Assembly: GCA_031266655.1 (NCBI GenBank)
Contig: JAISAP010000025.1
Coordinates: 1 to 36,628 of the forward strand
Source: Holosporales bacterium
GTDB taxonomy: Bacteria; Pseudomonadota; Alphaproteobacteria; UBA3830; JAIRMZ01
Length of the DNA stretch: 36,628 nucleotides
Direction of reading: 5' to 3'
The notes beneath the pieces are model-generated. The model worked only from the letters and a program-made list of their open reading frames with translations, made no database searches and was not told where the DNA came from. Position 1 is the first letter of the stretch. The number at the start of each line of letters is the position of its first letter. This document shows positions 1 to 10,096 of this stretch, piece after piece. The translations under genes were made by a program, and so were the position numbers.

Positions 1-263
1 AAGGCAAACACCAGCTTCAGGACATGGACCGACTGCTCTCCGATCCCAGGAACCTCTCGGAGCCGCTCCCGCGAAGCCGCCAGCACTCCATTCACGGTCC
101 GAAACCGCGCAAGCAGAGCCTTCGCGAGCGGCTTGGTGTCACACCTCGGACGAGACAAAAACAACAGCAGTTCCAGTAGCTCATAGGCAGGAATATTCCG
201 GTCCGCCTCAAACCGAGTCCTCAGCCTCTCCCGATGACACCAATAATGCGGATCCTTCCCCAT
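1..263 (-). CDS. radC: RadC family protein, N-terminal part (runs off the left edge)
   Basis: Manual minus-strand translation from ATG at 263: MGKDPHYWCHRERLRTRFEADRNIPAYELLELLLFLSRPRCDTKPLAKALLARFRTVNGVLAASRERLREVPGIGEQSVHVLKLVFA; matches the RadC N-terminal YELLELLLF / DxKPLAKALLARF / helix-hairpin-helix GIG pattern. Not in the ORF track because truncated. Confidence 0.8.
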   Translation of the reverse strand, partial: MGKDPHYWCHRERLRTRFEADRNIPAYELLELLLFLSRPRCDTKPLAKALLARFRTVNGVLAASRERLREVPGIGEQSVHVLKLVFA

Positions 264-322
264 ACCACCAGCTCCTTGCTCATAAACACATCCCCGCAGG
301 AAATACCTATACCCACGAGCGC

Positions 323-451
323 ATGAAGGGGAAAGGGGGGCTCGGCGACTTGCAAGCTGCCATAAAGGGGAGGATGCTCCTAGCACAAGATTACGCGGAC
401 TTCTACCTAAGGTCTGTGGACGATCTTATACACGCATTGCGAGCAAAGTAA
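323..451 (+). CDS. Small hypothetical protein (42 aa)
   Basis: Manual translation MKGKGGLGDLQAAIKGRMLLAQDYADFYLRSVDDLIHALRAK*; protein-like composition but no family recognised. Confidence 0.25.
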   Translation: MKGKGGLGDLQAAIKGRMLLAQDYADFYLRSVDDLIHALRAK

Positions 452-526
452 GACCAGGCTTGCATTTAAGTCCGCTCCCCCCGAGAACACGTAGATTCCT
501 GCCCACATTTTCTCTAGAACGCTCTC

Positions 527-991
527 ATGGGGACGCTTACATCCTTCATGCAGCAGGCGCTTGCTCAAGCGGAGAGGGCGTTTTCCGCGGGGGAAGTGCC
601 CGTGGGCGCGATTGTGACCCGCGCGGGAAAGGTGATTGCGCGCGCAGGTAATAAAATTGTCGCTCCTTTCGATCCCACCGGACACGCAGAGATCCGCGTC
701 CTGCGCCAGGCCTGTGCACGCCTGAAAACGACGCACCTAACGGATTGCGATCTGTATGTGACCTTGGAACCCTGCCCAATGTGTGCGCAGGCCATCGCCT
801 GGGCTCAAGTGCGCCGCCTGTACTTCGGGGCGTACGACCCTAAGAGCGGAGGTGTGGAGCATGGACCCCGCATTTTCACGCATGCTTCTTGTCACCATCA
901 GCCTGAGGTTGTGGGGGGCTGCGAAGAGGCGCTGTGCCGCGCTGTGCTTGTGCGTTTTTTCTCTTCCAAGAGGGCAACAGGTCTCCCTTGA
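527..991 (+). CDS. tadA: tRNA-specific adenosine deaminase
   Basis: Deaminase zinc motifs HAEIRVLRQA and PCPMCAQAI, overall TadA-like length and sequence. Confidence 0.92.
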   Translation: MGTLTSFMQQALAQAERAFSAGEVPVGAIVTRAGKVIARAGNKIVAPFDPTGHAEIRVLRQACARLKTTHLTDCDLYVTLEPCPMCAQAIAWAQVRRLYFGAYDPKSGGVEHGPRIFTHASCHHQPEVVGGCEEALCRAVLVRFFSSKRATGLP

Positions 992-3038
992 AGGACCAGG
1001 GTCGCGCACCCACCGCTTCACGCACACTGCGGAATATTAGCTGACCCCCGCGCAGGTATCCGTACCCTCCGAGGCCTTCTGCAATGCGCTGGCGCGTGAG
1101 TGTCGCCTGAGGAAAATTTCCCGAAAGATCCACCTGAACGGTCGCAGAAAAGGGAGGGTTCGATTCTTGGTAGGGCGCCTCCGTCACAAGAATCCGTGGA
1201 TGTGCCTCCTCTCCCACGAGCCAAAGTCCGGGAGATGCGTATTTCCCTCCTCTAGGGATGGGGTCGTTCAGACCAAGCATCTGTCCCCACGCCTTTTGCG
1301 CCGATCGCGCTCGGTTGCGCGCTGTCACGAACGCTCCCTGCTCCGTCCTCACGCCCACACAGGTTGCCGCTGCATCCACCATCAGGTCCGGAAGCGGTGT
1401 TATGGCATACCAGACAAAGGCTGCTCCCATGGGCAGGAGTCCCAAGAAGCGCCAGCGTTGATGCCATAGGGCTACCCACAGGGTTCCAAAAACGAGGAGT
1501 CCCAGAGTGCCCGTTGTGGGAGGGGAGATCACAAGATGAGCTCCTGGCCAGTGCGCAACCGTTTCGGTAAGCTGCATCAAGACTTTCAGTCCCCATCCCA
1601 TCATGCAGAGAAAAGGTGCCTCTCCCCCGAAAGGCAGGCACACCAAGGCCGCCATCGCACAAGGCATAATCCAAAACCCGGTTAGGGGAATGGCGAGCAT
1701 ATTGGCGGGAATGCCCATGAGGCTTCCCTGCTGAAACGTGTGCACGGAAAACGGGGTGGTTGCGACAGAGGCGACGAAGCTGGAGAGCAGCAAGCCACTG
1801 AGATACGCGATTTCTCGCCGAGAGAGAAAGGCAGGAGGCCTCCATCGCTCATACACGGTAATTAAGGCAATGACTGCGGCAAAAGACATCTGAAACCCAG
1901 GACTGATCAGGGCTTCTGGAGTCAGCAGCAGGATAATCGTGGCGGCTCCCATGACAGAAGCCATCGATAACGCCACGCGATCCCAAAGAACGGCCAGCGT
2001 AATCATGGTGTGCATCAGAAACGCGCGCACGGAGGAGACGCTCACCCCTGATAATCCCAGGTATACAAAGGCTGCCAGCCAAGAGGCAGTTGCCGCCACT
2101 TTCTTAGCCTGAGGGCGGAACGCTAAAGAGGGAATTCCGCAGCAAAGCATGCGGAACACGAGGAAGAATAGTCCTCCCACCAGCGTCATATGCAGGCCGG
2201 AAATGGCCAAGATGTGCGCTGTCCCCGAATCGCTAAAATTCTGCCTTATAGTTTGAGAAATCTGGGCCTTTTCTCCCACGATCAGGGCACTCGCAATCGC
2301 GGCCTCATCGGGAGGCAGCCCGCTCTCAATGCGGCGATAGATCGCCAACCGCACACGCGCCATCCAGAGGCGCAGAGAGGAGGGGCGCTCTCCTGGAGGA
2401 GCCTTCTCAAGGAGCGTGGGGGGAGCTATCAGGAATCCGCGAGAGGACAACCCTTGAAAAAAGGAATGCCTCCGGAAATCAAAGCTTCCAGGAGCCACGG
2501 GAGGCTGGATGGGGAGTAGAGTCACGCGCCCACGGATCCACCTCCCAGGAAGGAGACCCGGCAAGGGAAGCGCGCCACGCCAGGTGATCCCTACTTTCTG
2601 CATAGGAGGAATCGGTCGGGAGTCGAGGAAATGCACCTGTGCCAGAGTCAGGCGCATCCCACGCGGAGTCGTCTCAACGGCCTGAATCTCTCCTTCTAAC
2701 GTCAAATTCTGAAAGGTGCGGTAGAGAAGCGTCGTATGCACGTGAGCGGTGTGTGTTGCGGCCAAACTGAAGCCTAAAAACATCCATAAAATTCCAACAA
2801 GACAAAAATATTGCATGCCCCGTTGTTTCCCGCGATCTTTCCACCGTTGAATCGCCAGAAATGCGCCCATTCCTCCGACAAGCCCCCATCCGAGGGTCAA
2901 AGGAGGCTCTACGGGAAGGGAGAAGTAGGCGGAGATCCCCAGACCCAGTCCTACAGGGATCCACAGACGCCATTGCGGATACTCCTCGAGCAGCGTTTCG
3001 GTGGCTTTCTCCCGCAAGGCTCTCGCTGGCATCCCCAT
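876..3038 (-). CDS. comEC: ComEC/Rec2-family DNA uptake channel
   Basis: 720-aa multi-TM protein with the competence-domain motif GTAHILAISGLHMTLVGG and a ComEC-like tail (GARPWS). Confidence 0.9.
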   Translation of the reverse strand: MGMPARALREKATETLLEEYPQWRLWIPVGLGLGISAYFSLPVEPPLTLGWGLVGGMGAFLAIQRWKDRGKQRGMQYFCLVGILWMFLGFSLAATHTAHVHTTLLYRTFQNLTLEGEIQAVETTPRGMRLTLAQVHFLDSRPIPPMQKVGITWRGALPLPGLLPGRWIRGRVTLLPIQPPVAPGSFDFRRHSFFQGLSSRGFLIAPPTLLEKAPPGERPSSLRLWMARVRLAIYRRIESGLPPDEAAIASALIVGEKAQISQTIRQNFSDSGTAHILAISGLHMTLVGGLFFLVFRMLCCGIPSLAFRPQAKKVAATASWLAAFVYLGLSGVSVSSVRAFLMHTMITLAVLWDRVALSMASVMGAATIILLLTPEALISPGFQMSFAAVIALITVYERWRPPAFLSRREIAYLSGLLLSSFVASVATTPFSVHTFQQGSLMGIPANMLAIPLTGFWIMPCAMAALVCLPFGGEAPFLCMMGWGLKVLMQLTETVAHWPGAHLVISPPTTGTLGLLVFGTLWVALWHQRWRFLGLLPMGAAFVWYAITPLPDLMVDAAATCVGVRTEQGAFVTARNRARSAQKAWGQMLGLNDPIPRGGKYASPGLWLVGEEAHPRILVTEAPYQESNPPFSATVQVDLSGNFPQATLTRQRIAEGLGGYGYLRGGQLIFRSVREAVGARPWSFKGDLLPSWKRKNAQAQRGTAPLRSPPQPQADGDKKHA

Positions 3039-3079
3039 GGTGTTGTGCTACGGTATAAGCGAAGTGCTGTGCAAGAGGG

Positions 3080-4489
3080 ATGCTACAATTGATGCCTGTC
3101 GTAACGCGATTCGCTCCTTCTCCGACCGGATCTCTGCACCTGGGATCTGCGCGCACTGCCCTTTTTAATTGGCTTTTTGCGCGACATCACCAGGGGACAT
3201 TCCTCCTCCGCATTGAGGATACGGATCGGGAGCGATCCACCGAGGAATCGATCCAGGCGATTTTTAAAGGACTCCAATGGTTAGGTCTCGATTGGGATGG
3301 AGAGGTGATCTTCCAGTTTTCACGGGCGAATCTCCATGCCGCCGCTGCACGACGCTTGGTGGAAGAGGGCAAGGCCTACTACTGCTACGCGACACCGGAA
3401 GAGCTGGAGAGCATGAGGGCGGAGGCCAAGAAGAAGGCCCAGCCTCCTCGCTACAATGGTCTGTGGCGCGATCGGGATCCCGCTTCTGCGCCTGCAGGCG
3501 TTTCTCCCGTGATCCGGCTCAAGGTTCCGCAGCAAGGAGCGACCCAGGTCCTGGACCTTGTCCAAGGATCCGTAACTGTGAACAACGCGCAGCTAGACGA
3601 CATGGTCCTTCTGCGCAGCGACGGGACGCCCACGTACATGCTCTCCGTCGTGGTAGACGACCACGATGCAGGGATCACGCATGTCATCCGAGGAGACGAC
3701 CACCTGACCAACACATTCCGCCAACTGCAACTTTATAACGCTCTAGGATGGACAGCACCCCGGTTTGCACACATCCCCCTTATTCATGGAGCTGATGGGG
3801 CCAAACTGTCGAAGCGTCACGGCGCGGTTGATATCGGTTCTTACCGAGACCTAGGATACCTTCCGGAGGCGATGAACAATTACCTCCTCCGCCTTGGGTG
3901 GGGCCATGGAGACGATGAAATCATCCCGCGCGACCAGGCGATCGCTTGGTTCGACATCGATCATGTGGGACAAGCGCCTGCGCGCTTCGATCGCGCGCGC
4001 CTGGATCATCTCAATGCCCACTATATGCGTCTTCTCCCGGACGATGCTTTGTGCGAGCAATTGGCTGCGTTCCTGCCTTCTGCTTTGGACGCCACACAAC
4101 GCAGACGCCTGGATCGCGCCCTTCCGAGCCTGAAACAGCGGGCAAAGACCCTCGTGGATCTTGCAGAGAATGCAAGTCCTTTTCTTCAAGACGCTCCCCT
4201 GTCGTATTCCCAGGAAGCACAAGAGGTTTTGCGCCTCTCCGGAGCACCTTTGGAGCAGGCGTTCGCCTTTCTCGAGACGGCAGAATGGGCGCCGGAGGCC
4301 TTGGAAGCCGGGTTGCGACAGGTGGCGGAGCAAGGCGGGGAAGCGTTTGGGAAAATAGCGAGCCCTTTGCGTTGGGCTTTGACGGGGTGTAGGGTGTCCC
4401 CGGGCATTTTCGAGGTATTGGAGATATTGGGGCGCGCCGAGTCTCTACAAAGGGTTCGGACGGCCTTGGCTTTTCAGGAGAGAAAGTAG
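3080..4489 (+). CDS. gltX: Glutamate--tRNA ligase (start could be the second Met at 3092)
   Basis: Class I HIGH-like RFAPSPTGSLHLGSARTALFNWL and KLSKRHGA (KMSKS-like) motifs; full length. Confidence 0.95.
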   Translation: MLQLMPVVTRFAPSPTGSLHLGSARTALFNWLFARHHQGTFLLRIEDTDRERSTEESIQAIFKGLQWLGLDWDGEVIFQFSRANLHAAAARRLVEEGKAYYCYATPEELESMRAEAKKKAQPPRYNGLWRDRDPASAPAGVSPVIRLKVPQQGATQVLDLVQGSVTVNNAQLDDMVLLRSDGTPTYMLSVVVDDHDAGITHVIRGDDHLTNTFRQLQLYNALGWTAPRFAHIPLIHGADGAKLSKRHGAVDIGSYRDLGYLPEAMNNYLLRLGWGHGDDEIIPRDQAIAWFDIDHVGQAPARFDRARLDHLNAHYMRLLPDDALCEQLAAFLPSALDATQRRRLDRALPSLKQRAKTLVDLAENASPFLQDAPLSYSQEAQEVLRLSGAPLEQAFAFLETAEWAPEALEAGLRQVAEQGGEAFGKIASPLRWALTGCRVSPGIFEVLEILGRAESLQRVRTALAFQERK

Positions 4490-4678
4490 ATGGAAGAAGT
4501 GATCATGCGTCTTGAAGAAGCACCGCCTCCTGTGCGTTTTGCGAGTTTTTCTACAAAGGTTGCTAACGATAATGCTGTGCCCACAGGTGTGCGGCTAAAG
4601 TACATTGGGGCAACTGCGGCCTACATCGTTGGAGGATTGGGTCTCCTTTATCTGATTGTGTGGCTGGTCTCGGCCTGA
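4490..4678 (+). CDS. Small single-TM hypothetical protein
   Basis: 62 aa, start codon directly follows the gltX stop (TAG ATG); C-terminal hydrophobic helix AAYIVGGLGLLYLIVWLVSA. Confidence 0.6.
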   Translation: MEEVIMRLEEAPPPVRFASFSTKVANDNAVPTGVRLKYIGATAAYIVGGLGLLYLIVWLVSA

Positions 4679-4690
4679 GGGAACATCGAC

Positions 4691-5827
4691 GTGTCGTGGC
4701 TTTCAGATGCTTTTTTTTATGTCATTCCTTTTCTGCTGATTTTCACGCTTGTCGTCTTCGTGCACGAGTTAGGACACTTCTGGGCAGCCCGTAAGAATGG
4801 CATTGCCGTCAAGACCTTTGCTATCGGATTCGGAAAAGAGATCTTTGGCCGGACAGATGCGCAAGGCACCCGATGGCGCGTGAATCTGATGCCTCTAGGA
4901 GGCTACGTGCTGATGCAAGGTATGGATGAGGACAAGGAGGGGGAAGAGAAGGGAGAGGAGGAGGCGGAGGCGCTCGCCTGCAGTCCCTTTGAGAAAACTC
5001 CCAGGCAACGTTTTTTGGTGAGTGTGGCGGGTCCGCTCGGGAACTACCTGTTTGCCATCCTTCTGCTCAGCACTCTCTACATGATTGTGGGGTGCCCGAC
5101 CTCTTCTTTGCGCGTGGGAAGAGCGTTGGAGGAGTCTCCTGCAGCGGCCGCCGGGATGCTGCCGGGGGACGTGATCACGCACATCGATCACGCTCCGGTT
5201 ACGACTTTTCAAGAGCTCCGTAATGCCTTGAATGCAAGTAAGCGGGGAGAAACCATTACTGTAGGGTGCGAACGCAAGGGAGAAACTTTGGAAAAGCACC
5301 TTGTTCCGACCTACACTGAGAAAAATAACCTTTTTGGGCGGCCTGTACCGGTTTTTTCCCTCGGAGTGCTTTTGGAGGAGGGGGAAGTACGCTCCTTACC
5401 TCTCCCAACAGCGCTATGGAGGGGACTAACAGATGTAGGGGCGATGTCCTGGGACATGGCGGCCGCATTGGGGGGGATTTTTTCGGGTGCCTACCCTGTT
5501 GGGTCTCTCGGAGGACCTGTGCGTATTGCGGAGATGGCGGGAGATATCTCGAAGACAGGGAGCCTTACAAGCATCCTTTTGTTTATTGTAACGCTCTCGA
5601 TCAATTTGGGGCTCATGAATCTCTTTCCTCTCCCAGGACTAGACGGAGGAACCGCCCTGTTCTGCCTCTTTGAGGGATTACTGGGACGTCCTATTAGCAA
5701 CCGTGTGCGGGAGATGGTTGGATATGCGGGATTTATGGTCATCAGCACGCTGATGCTCCTTCTGCTCGGAAACGATCTTCTGCGCCTTCCCATTCTCCAA
5801 AAATTCTGGAGCTTTCTGGGTCTGTAG
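4691..5827 (+). CDS. rseP: Site-2 protease RseP, zinc metalloprotease (GTG start)
   Basis: HExxH motif VVFVHELGHFWAARKNGI, PDZ-like region, and NLFPLPGLDGG motif. Confidence 0.93.
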   Translation: MSWLSDAFFYVIPFLLIFTLVVFVHELGHFWAARKNGIAVKTFAIGFGKEIFGRTDAQGTRWRVNLMPLGGYVLMQGMDEDKEGEEKGEEEAEALACSPFEKTPRQRFLVSVAGPLGNYLFAILLLSTLYMIVGCPTSSLRVGRALEESPAAAAGMLPGDVITHIDHAPVTTFQELRNALNASKRGETITVGCERKGETLEKHLVPTYTEKNNLFGRPVPVFSLGVLLEEGEVRSLPLPTALWRGLTDVGAMSWDMAAALGGIFSGAYPVGSLGGPVRIAEMAGDISKTGSLTSILLFIVTLSINLGLMNLFPLPGLDGGTALFCLFEGLLGRPISNRVREMVGYAGFMVISTLMLLLLGNDLLRLPILQKFWSFLGL

Positions 5828-5849
5828 ACTTGACCATTCTCTTGGTGCA

Positions 5850-5960
5850 CTGAAACAGTTGTCTGTGCAAGAGTGTACGTTCCGGCATGGAAGTAAAAAG
5901 CTCCTCAGTTTGCTGACTAAGCCGGTCAAGAAAAACAAGGTTAGGCGGGAGCCACTGGAT
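5850..5960 (+). mobile_element. 3'-terminal relic of an IS1595/ISXO2-like element
   Basis: Nucleotide similarity by eye (tgcaagagtgtacgttcc...agctcctcagtttgctgactaagccggtcaagaaaaac) to the 3' end of the relics at 13123-13960 and 21525-21950. Confidence 0.55.
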
Positions 5961-6013
5961 CCTCTTTCTTTCGGATGGAAGGGGAGGGGAGTACAAGGGT
6001 GTTCCCCCCCCTC

Positions 6014-6042
6014 TTGACTTTTCCTTGGGGGCAATTTATAAA
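6014..6042 (+). promoter_or_regulatory. sigma70-type promoter of the 1343-aa gene
   Basis: TTGACT (6014-6019), 17-bp spacer, TATAAA (6037-6042); preceded by C8; RBS gagggagg upstream of ATG 6065. Confidence 0.6.
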
Positions 6043-6064
6043 TCTTCTATAGAGGGAGGTAACC

Positions 6065-9000
6065 ATGAACAAGAGCAGGTTATCCACATGGCTGTTGGCC
6101 GGAACTTGTCTGACGGCAGCATGCTCTGGGCACAGCATGCTTCAATTTTTGTCAAAAGATGCGTTCATCATGGGAGATGTTATATGGGACACCTCGAATG
6201 CCACTCTCACCCCCATATACCGCCCACCGCTTATCCTGGGAGGAGGTGATTCTACGATTCTTAATGTTTCCAAAACTTTTGGGGAACTCGATCCTCTGCT
6301 CCCTTATTTTAAGAGTCTTCTCTCCCTTGATCCCAATAGCAAGAAATTTGGGAATTCCCTTTCTATCCAGGCGCTTCCCCCTCTCGTCTCTCTCGGGAGT
6401 ACAGCACCCGCGCCGCACACAACATGTCCGGGAGCCTGGGGTGTGTCTTTTGCACCAGTGAATGAGAACCAGTTCCACATCTTGTCTTATGTAGTCAAGA
6501 ACATCATGAAGCGAGGTTTGTTTGTCACGGTAGACAGGATTGCAGCAGGTCGCGTAGCCCATCAGTTGCTCTCAGAGGTGTACCGTGAGAACAAGAGCAG
6601 CACTTTCCGGTATGGGACAGAAAATTCTCACGTGCAGCCGAACGTGAAGAGGCTAACCGAGATAATTTTGGCCTTCGGAAACGCAGTTGCACACGGCCCA
6701 ACGCAAACTCCGATCTACGAGATTGATCTGAGGGAGCTTCGTTCCATGGGTGGGTTTTCCCCATATAACAACGTTGATGTTACGGTCGACATTCAGGGAG
6801 AAGGAGCCTTCCATTCTTCCAAGAAACTTGCTGGTACAACTGCCAGTCGCTTTAAAATCGAGCCACCGCCCACCGGCGATTTCATGGTTTCCGTCCGTAT
6901 GCATGATAGCGCGAACCATTGTGAAGTGTGCCACACAGAGTTTTTCCTGGGCGGAACCTCCGTTCAAAGGCTCAGGGATGAGAATCTTCTCAACGTCAAT
7001 GGGCGGCTTGTCTGTGAGGTGATTCCGGCCATCTTACGGAGCTCCTCCGTATGGGAGGGAATGCTCCTTACAGACCGATATCTGTTTTCCACAAGGGGCG
7101 AAGTGACGGACGATCTTTTCCCTATGCTCGGTCAATTTCCATGCGACAGTCTCAGTGCTTCCGCGTTGGGAAAGGGTGTTACGTTGGAGAGTGGTGGTCG
7201 TGTTCTAGGAAGACAATTTGGTGTCAGCGCTCATCTTGTTCCTGGGTCGCAAATAGCTTCCTTACTGGCAGATCTCACGAGATCTGGCGCTTCTGGTGGC
7301 GTGCTTCCATGGGAGGGACTCCCTGTTGAGAGTGTTGTCTTCTCGACAGAAATTGTGGTGGATCAATTCACTCCTGGTGCTCCAAACCCCGCAGGTACCC
7401 CCATTCCTGCGGGGCAAGCGAGAGGCATGTACCCGAAGCAATTCACGGAACACTTCGAGCGCCCTTTGGGAGGCGCGTCTTTAAGACAATCAAAACCCCT
7501 TCTCGAGCTTTATAACATTTTGGTCGGGATGGCTTTTACTGTGGATGGAGATGCGAGAGCCGCGAACGCAGTCGCAGATGAAGCGTTGAAAGCATACAGC
7601 AGAGCCTACAACGTATCCGATAAAGTCCGGGCGATGAACAACCTTCTCAAGGAGCTCCAACGTGTTGGAGCCGTGGGGTTTAACGACGGTATTGTTGGTA
7701 TTCGCCCTTGCCTCAAAAAGTTGATCCTCGATTTTATGAAGGGCATTGGGAGCGCGGCTCCGCTCCAGAGCAAGTTGAACGTCAATCCGTCCGGGCCTCA
7801 TGTGATCCCTGTGGTTTGTGATGTTCCCAATGGGGATTATCCGGAATCTCCCCCAAAGGGAGGTCTCCTGTCAGGTAGTAGAGTTTTGCTCGTAGCGTCC
7901 TATGATTCTGTTCACAAGGAGGTACACTACGAATGGATTGTTGTGTCTGAGCATCAGGTATCCATCAAGGGACGCGTTCAAGAAGCCATGCAGGAAGCTC
8001 TCGACTCAAATGCATTGGACCCTATCCCCTTTCTTAGGCAACTGATAACGGGAACCTGGAAACCTTCTACCGAAGTTACTCCTCCGAGAGCACCCGTAAA
8101 ATACAGTACCAGCCAACAGATTCCCAATCTTACTCTGGAGAAGGGGTGCGATCTCAACGATGATGTGTTCGTTGGTGGAAAGGTGGGTCTACCAATGGCT
8201 TCTGCAGGGTGCTCGCTGGATCCGAACGGTCCTCTCGTCGGAGTATTGGGGGATATTTTTGGCGGCCCACATCCCATCTACACGGAGGAAGTTCCCATTT
8301 CATTGGAATTTCGCCCATTCCACAGTGGCAGGAACGGGGGAGTATACCCAGATGGGCAAAAAATCCGTCTTAATCGGCCTGGAGCTCAAAGCGTTCTCAA
8401 AACTCTAAGCAATAAGGGTGTTCGCAAAGGGGTAGGTCTCTTCTCCAGTGCATCTGTGGAAGTAGGGTACGAGCGCCATTCTGCACATAAAGCGTTGTTA
8501 GGAGTCTTAGCGCATGCTGTGCACGGGTCCTTGTGGAAGGACTTGCCTATTGGTGAGCAGCAAAGAATAGAGAACGATATAGATTGGTTGTGCACGCGCC
8601 ACTTCGGCATGGGGGACCAACAGGTCTTAGATGCTGTTGAAGAGGCTTACAAAGAAGCGGTGAAGCTGTACCGCGTAACAGAAACAAGCGTGCGGCATGG
8701 TAGCAGACCACCGGAGTTGTTTGTCAACTCTGGGAACGGGTGGGCCCCCGCAGATCCCGCCGGTTTTGATGGAGCCCTTTCAGCTAAGGGAGCTGTTGTC
8801 CTTGCGCGTTCGGACGTGGGGTATACATGCTCGTTTCTTCTGCCCCCATCCGTCATCGGCGACATGAGGGGGTTGAAAAGCGTTGGGAGTTTGTTGCCAC
8901 TTCTGGAAAGAGCTCTCCCTTGGCTGAAAGGGCAGGATCTCTCCATGGTCTTCACAGGAGAACGACCTCAAGAGCAATACACTCTTGCGCCTATTGACGC

Positions 9001-10096
9001 TCCTCCTGTTGTTCCTCCGGTGTCTTTCTCCTATGAGACGCCTAGTGATCCATTTTCGTCTATCTATATTACCCATCCGCCGGCAAGAAACACCCGCCTT
9101 TCCCCCGCCCCGTTTTCGAGTTCGGTAGAAAAGCCTTTTGCTTCCCTTCTTTTCATTCTATCGGTAGAGGAACCTCTTGCGTCCTTCGCCACCAGTTTCT
9201 CCAGAGGCGACCCTTCCTCGGTTTCGGATTTTCCGTCTGGGGGCACTCCCCTTCCTTTAACTCTAGCGGGGGAAGGATCTTCGACGGGAGTTCCGGTTCT
9301 CCTTACCTTCAGCCCATTACTGCCACCTTCTGGAGAGGTAACGCTCGACTCCGGCGGGAGTGACGCTGGAGCGCTCGATCGTGCGAATGGTTCTTGGGAT
9401 GGGCTTAATGTAGATTACACAGAAATACTCCGGCAAGGAGGAGATGCAATGGTTTCCGTTACCCCTATAGTCTCTGGAGCGGAGGGTTTATCCGGAGCTA
9501 AAGCAGAAGGGGTGGTATCCGATGGGTTTGGAGGCGGAACACCCGATCCGCGTGCAGCAGAAGCCGAGGGCCCTCCCGTTGAAGCTTCTGGAGTGACCAT
9601 GGACACTTCCACAGAGTCTCCTGCACTAGCAGATTTCACGTTTGGCGCTGCATCCGAGCAGGGCTCTGACGGGGCAGGTCCTTCTTCAGGGTTAGCTGAC
9701 GCTGCAACGTTTACTAGCGTGGGCACTCCTGGTGCCAGAGGGGCTCCTAGCCCAGTTTCGATTAAAGGGATCGTCTCTTTGAGGAAAGAGACTGGCGCCA
9801 AAGCGACAGATGCTCTTGTGTTTGGCAAAAGAGGAGACCCTGCTGCCAAAGGAAAAGAATTGTTCGGGGGCGGTTACGGCCAACAGGCAAGAGGAAAGCC
9901 TCTTTTTACGCTAGTGGACTGGCACGGAAAGGAGAATCGTGACGCCAAAGGGAAAAGACTGTTTGGAGACGATTACGGCAGACCGATCAAAGGTGCGCTT
10001 CTTTTGCCAATCTCAGGGGTTGATTCCGAGGGAGAGCAGGAGATTCCGTCCTCTGAGGAATGGCTAGAAGGGAATTGGGCGAGAAGAGCGCTGTAA
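6065..10096 (+). CDS. Large putative lipoprotein/secreted protein, unknown function
   Basis: 1343-aa ORF with strong RBS and promoter; lipobox-like N-terminus MNKSRLSTWLLAGTCLTAAC; low-complexity Ser/Gly/Pro/Ala-rich C-terminal third with repeats AKGKELFGGGYGQQARGKPLF / DAKGKRLFGDDYGRPIKGALL. Confidence 0.85.
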   Translation: MNKSRLSTWLLAGTCLTAACSGHSMLQFLSKDAFIMGDVIWDTSNATLTPIYRPPLILGGGDSTILNVSKTFGELDPLLPYFKSLLSLDPNSKKFGNSLSIQALPPLVSLGSTAPAPHTTCPGAWGVSFAPVNENQFHILSYVVKNIMKRGLFVTVDRIAAGRVAHQLLSEVYRENKSSTFRYGTENSHVQPNVKRLTEIILAFGNAVAHGPTQTPIYEIDLRELRSMGGFSPYNNVDVTVDIQGEGAFHSSKKLAGTTASRFKIEPPPTGDFMVSVRMHDSANHCEVCHTEFFLGGTSVQRLRDENLLNVNGRLVCEVIPAILRSSSVWEGMLLTDRYLFSTRGEVTDDLFPMLGQFPCDSLSASALGKGVTLESGGRVLGRQFGVSAHLVPGSQIASLLADLTRSGASGGVLPWEGLPVESVVFSTEIVVDQFTPGAPNPAGTPIPAGQARGMYPKQFTEHFERPLGGASLRQSKPLLELYNILVGMAFTVDGDARAANAVADEALKAYSRAYNVSDKVRAMNNLLKELQRVGAVGFNDGIVGIRPCLKKLILDFMKGIGSAAPLQSKLNVNPSGPHVIPVVCDVPNGDYPESPPKGGLLSGSRVLLVASYDSVHKEVHYEWIVVSEHQVSIKGRVQEAMQEALDSNALDPIPFLRQLITGTWKPSTEVTPPRAPVKYSTSQQIPNLTLEKGCDLNDDVFVGGKVGLPMASAGCSLDPNGPLVGVLGDIFGGPHPIYTEEVPISLEFRPFHSGRNGGVYPDGQKIRLNRPGAQSVLKTLSNKGVRKGVGLFSSASVEVGYERHSAHKALLGVLAHAVHGSLWKDLPIGEQQRIENDIDWLCTRHFGMGDQQVLDAVEEAYKEAVKLYRVTETSVRHGSRPPELFVNSGNGWAPADPAGFDGALSAKGAVVLARSDVGYTCSFLLPPSVIGDMRGLKSVGSLLPLLERALPWLKGQDLSMVFTGERPQEQYTLAPIDAPPVVPPVSFSYETPSDPFSSIYITHPPARNTRLSPAPFSSSVEKPFASLLFILSVEEPLASFATSFSRGDPSSVSDFPSGGTPLPLTLAGEGSSTGVPVLLTFSPLLPPSGEVTLDSGGSDAGALDRANGSWDGLNVDYTEILRQGGDAMVSVTPIVSGAEGLSGAKAEGVVSDGFGGGTPDPRAAEAEGPPVEASGVTMDTSTESPALADFTFGAASEQGSDGAGPSSGLADAATFTSVGTPGARGAPSPVSIKGIVSLRKETGAKATDALVFGKRGDPAAKGKELFGGGYGQQARGKPLFTLVDWHGKENRDAKGKRLFGDDYGRPIKGALLLPISGVDSEGEQEIPSSEEWLEGNWARRAL

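Noticed and set aside
3277-3738. 153-aa plus-strand ORF
   Set aside because: Out-of-frame shadow inside gltX, Arg/Pro-rich as expected for a spurious frame.
9415-9849. 144-aa minus-strand ORF
   Set aside because: Shadow of the low-complexity C-terminal region of the 1343-aa gene.
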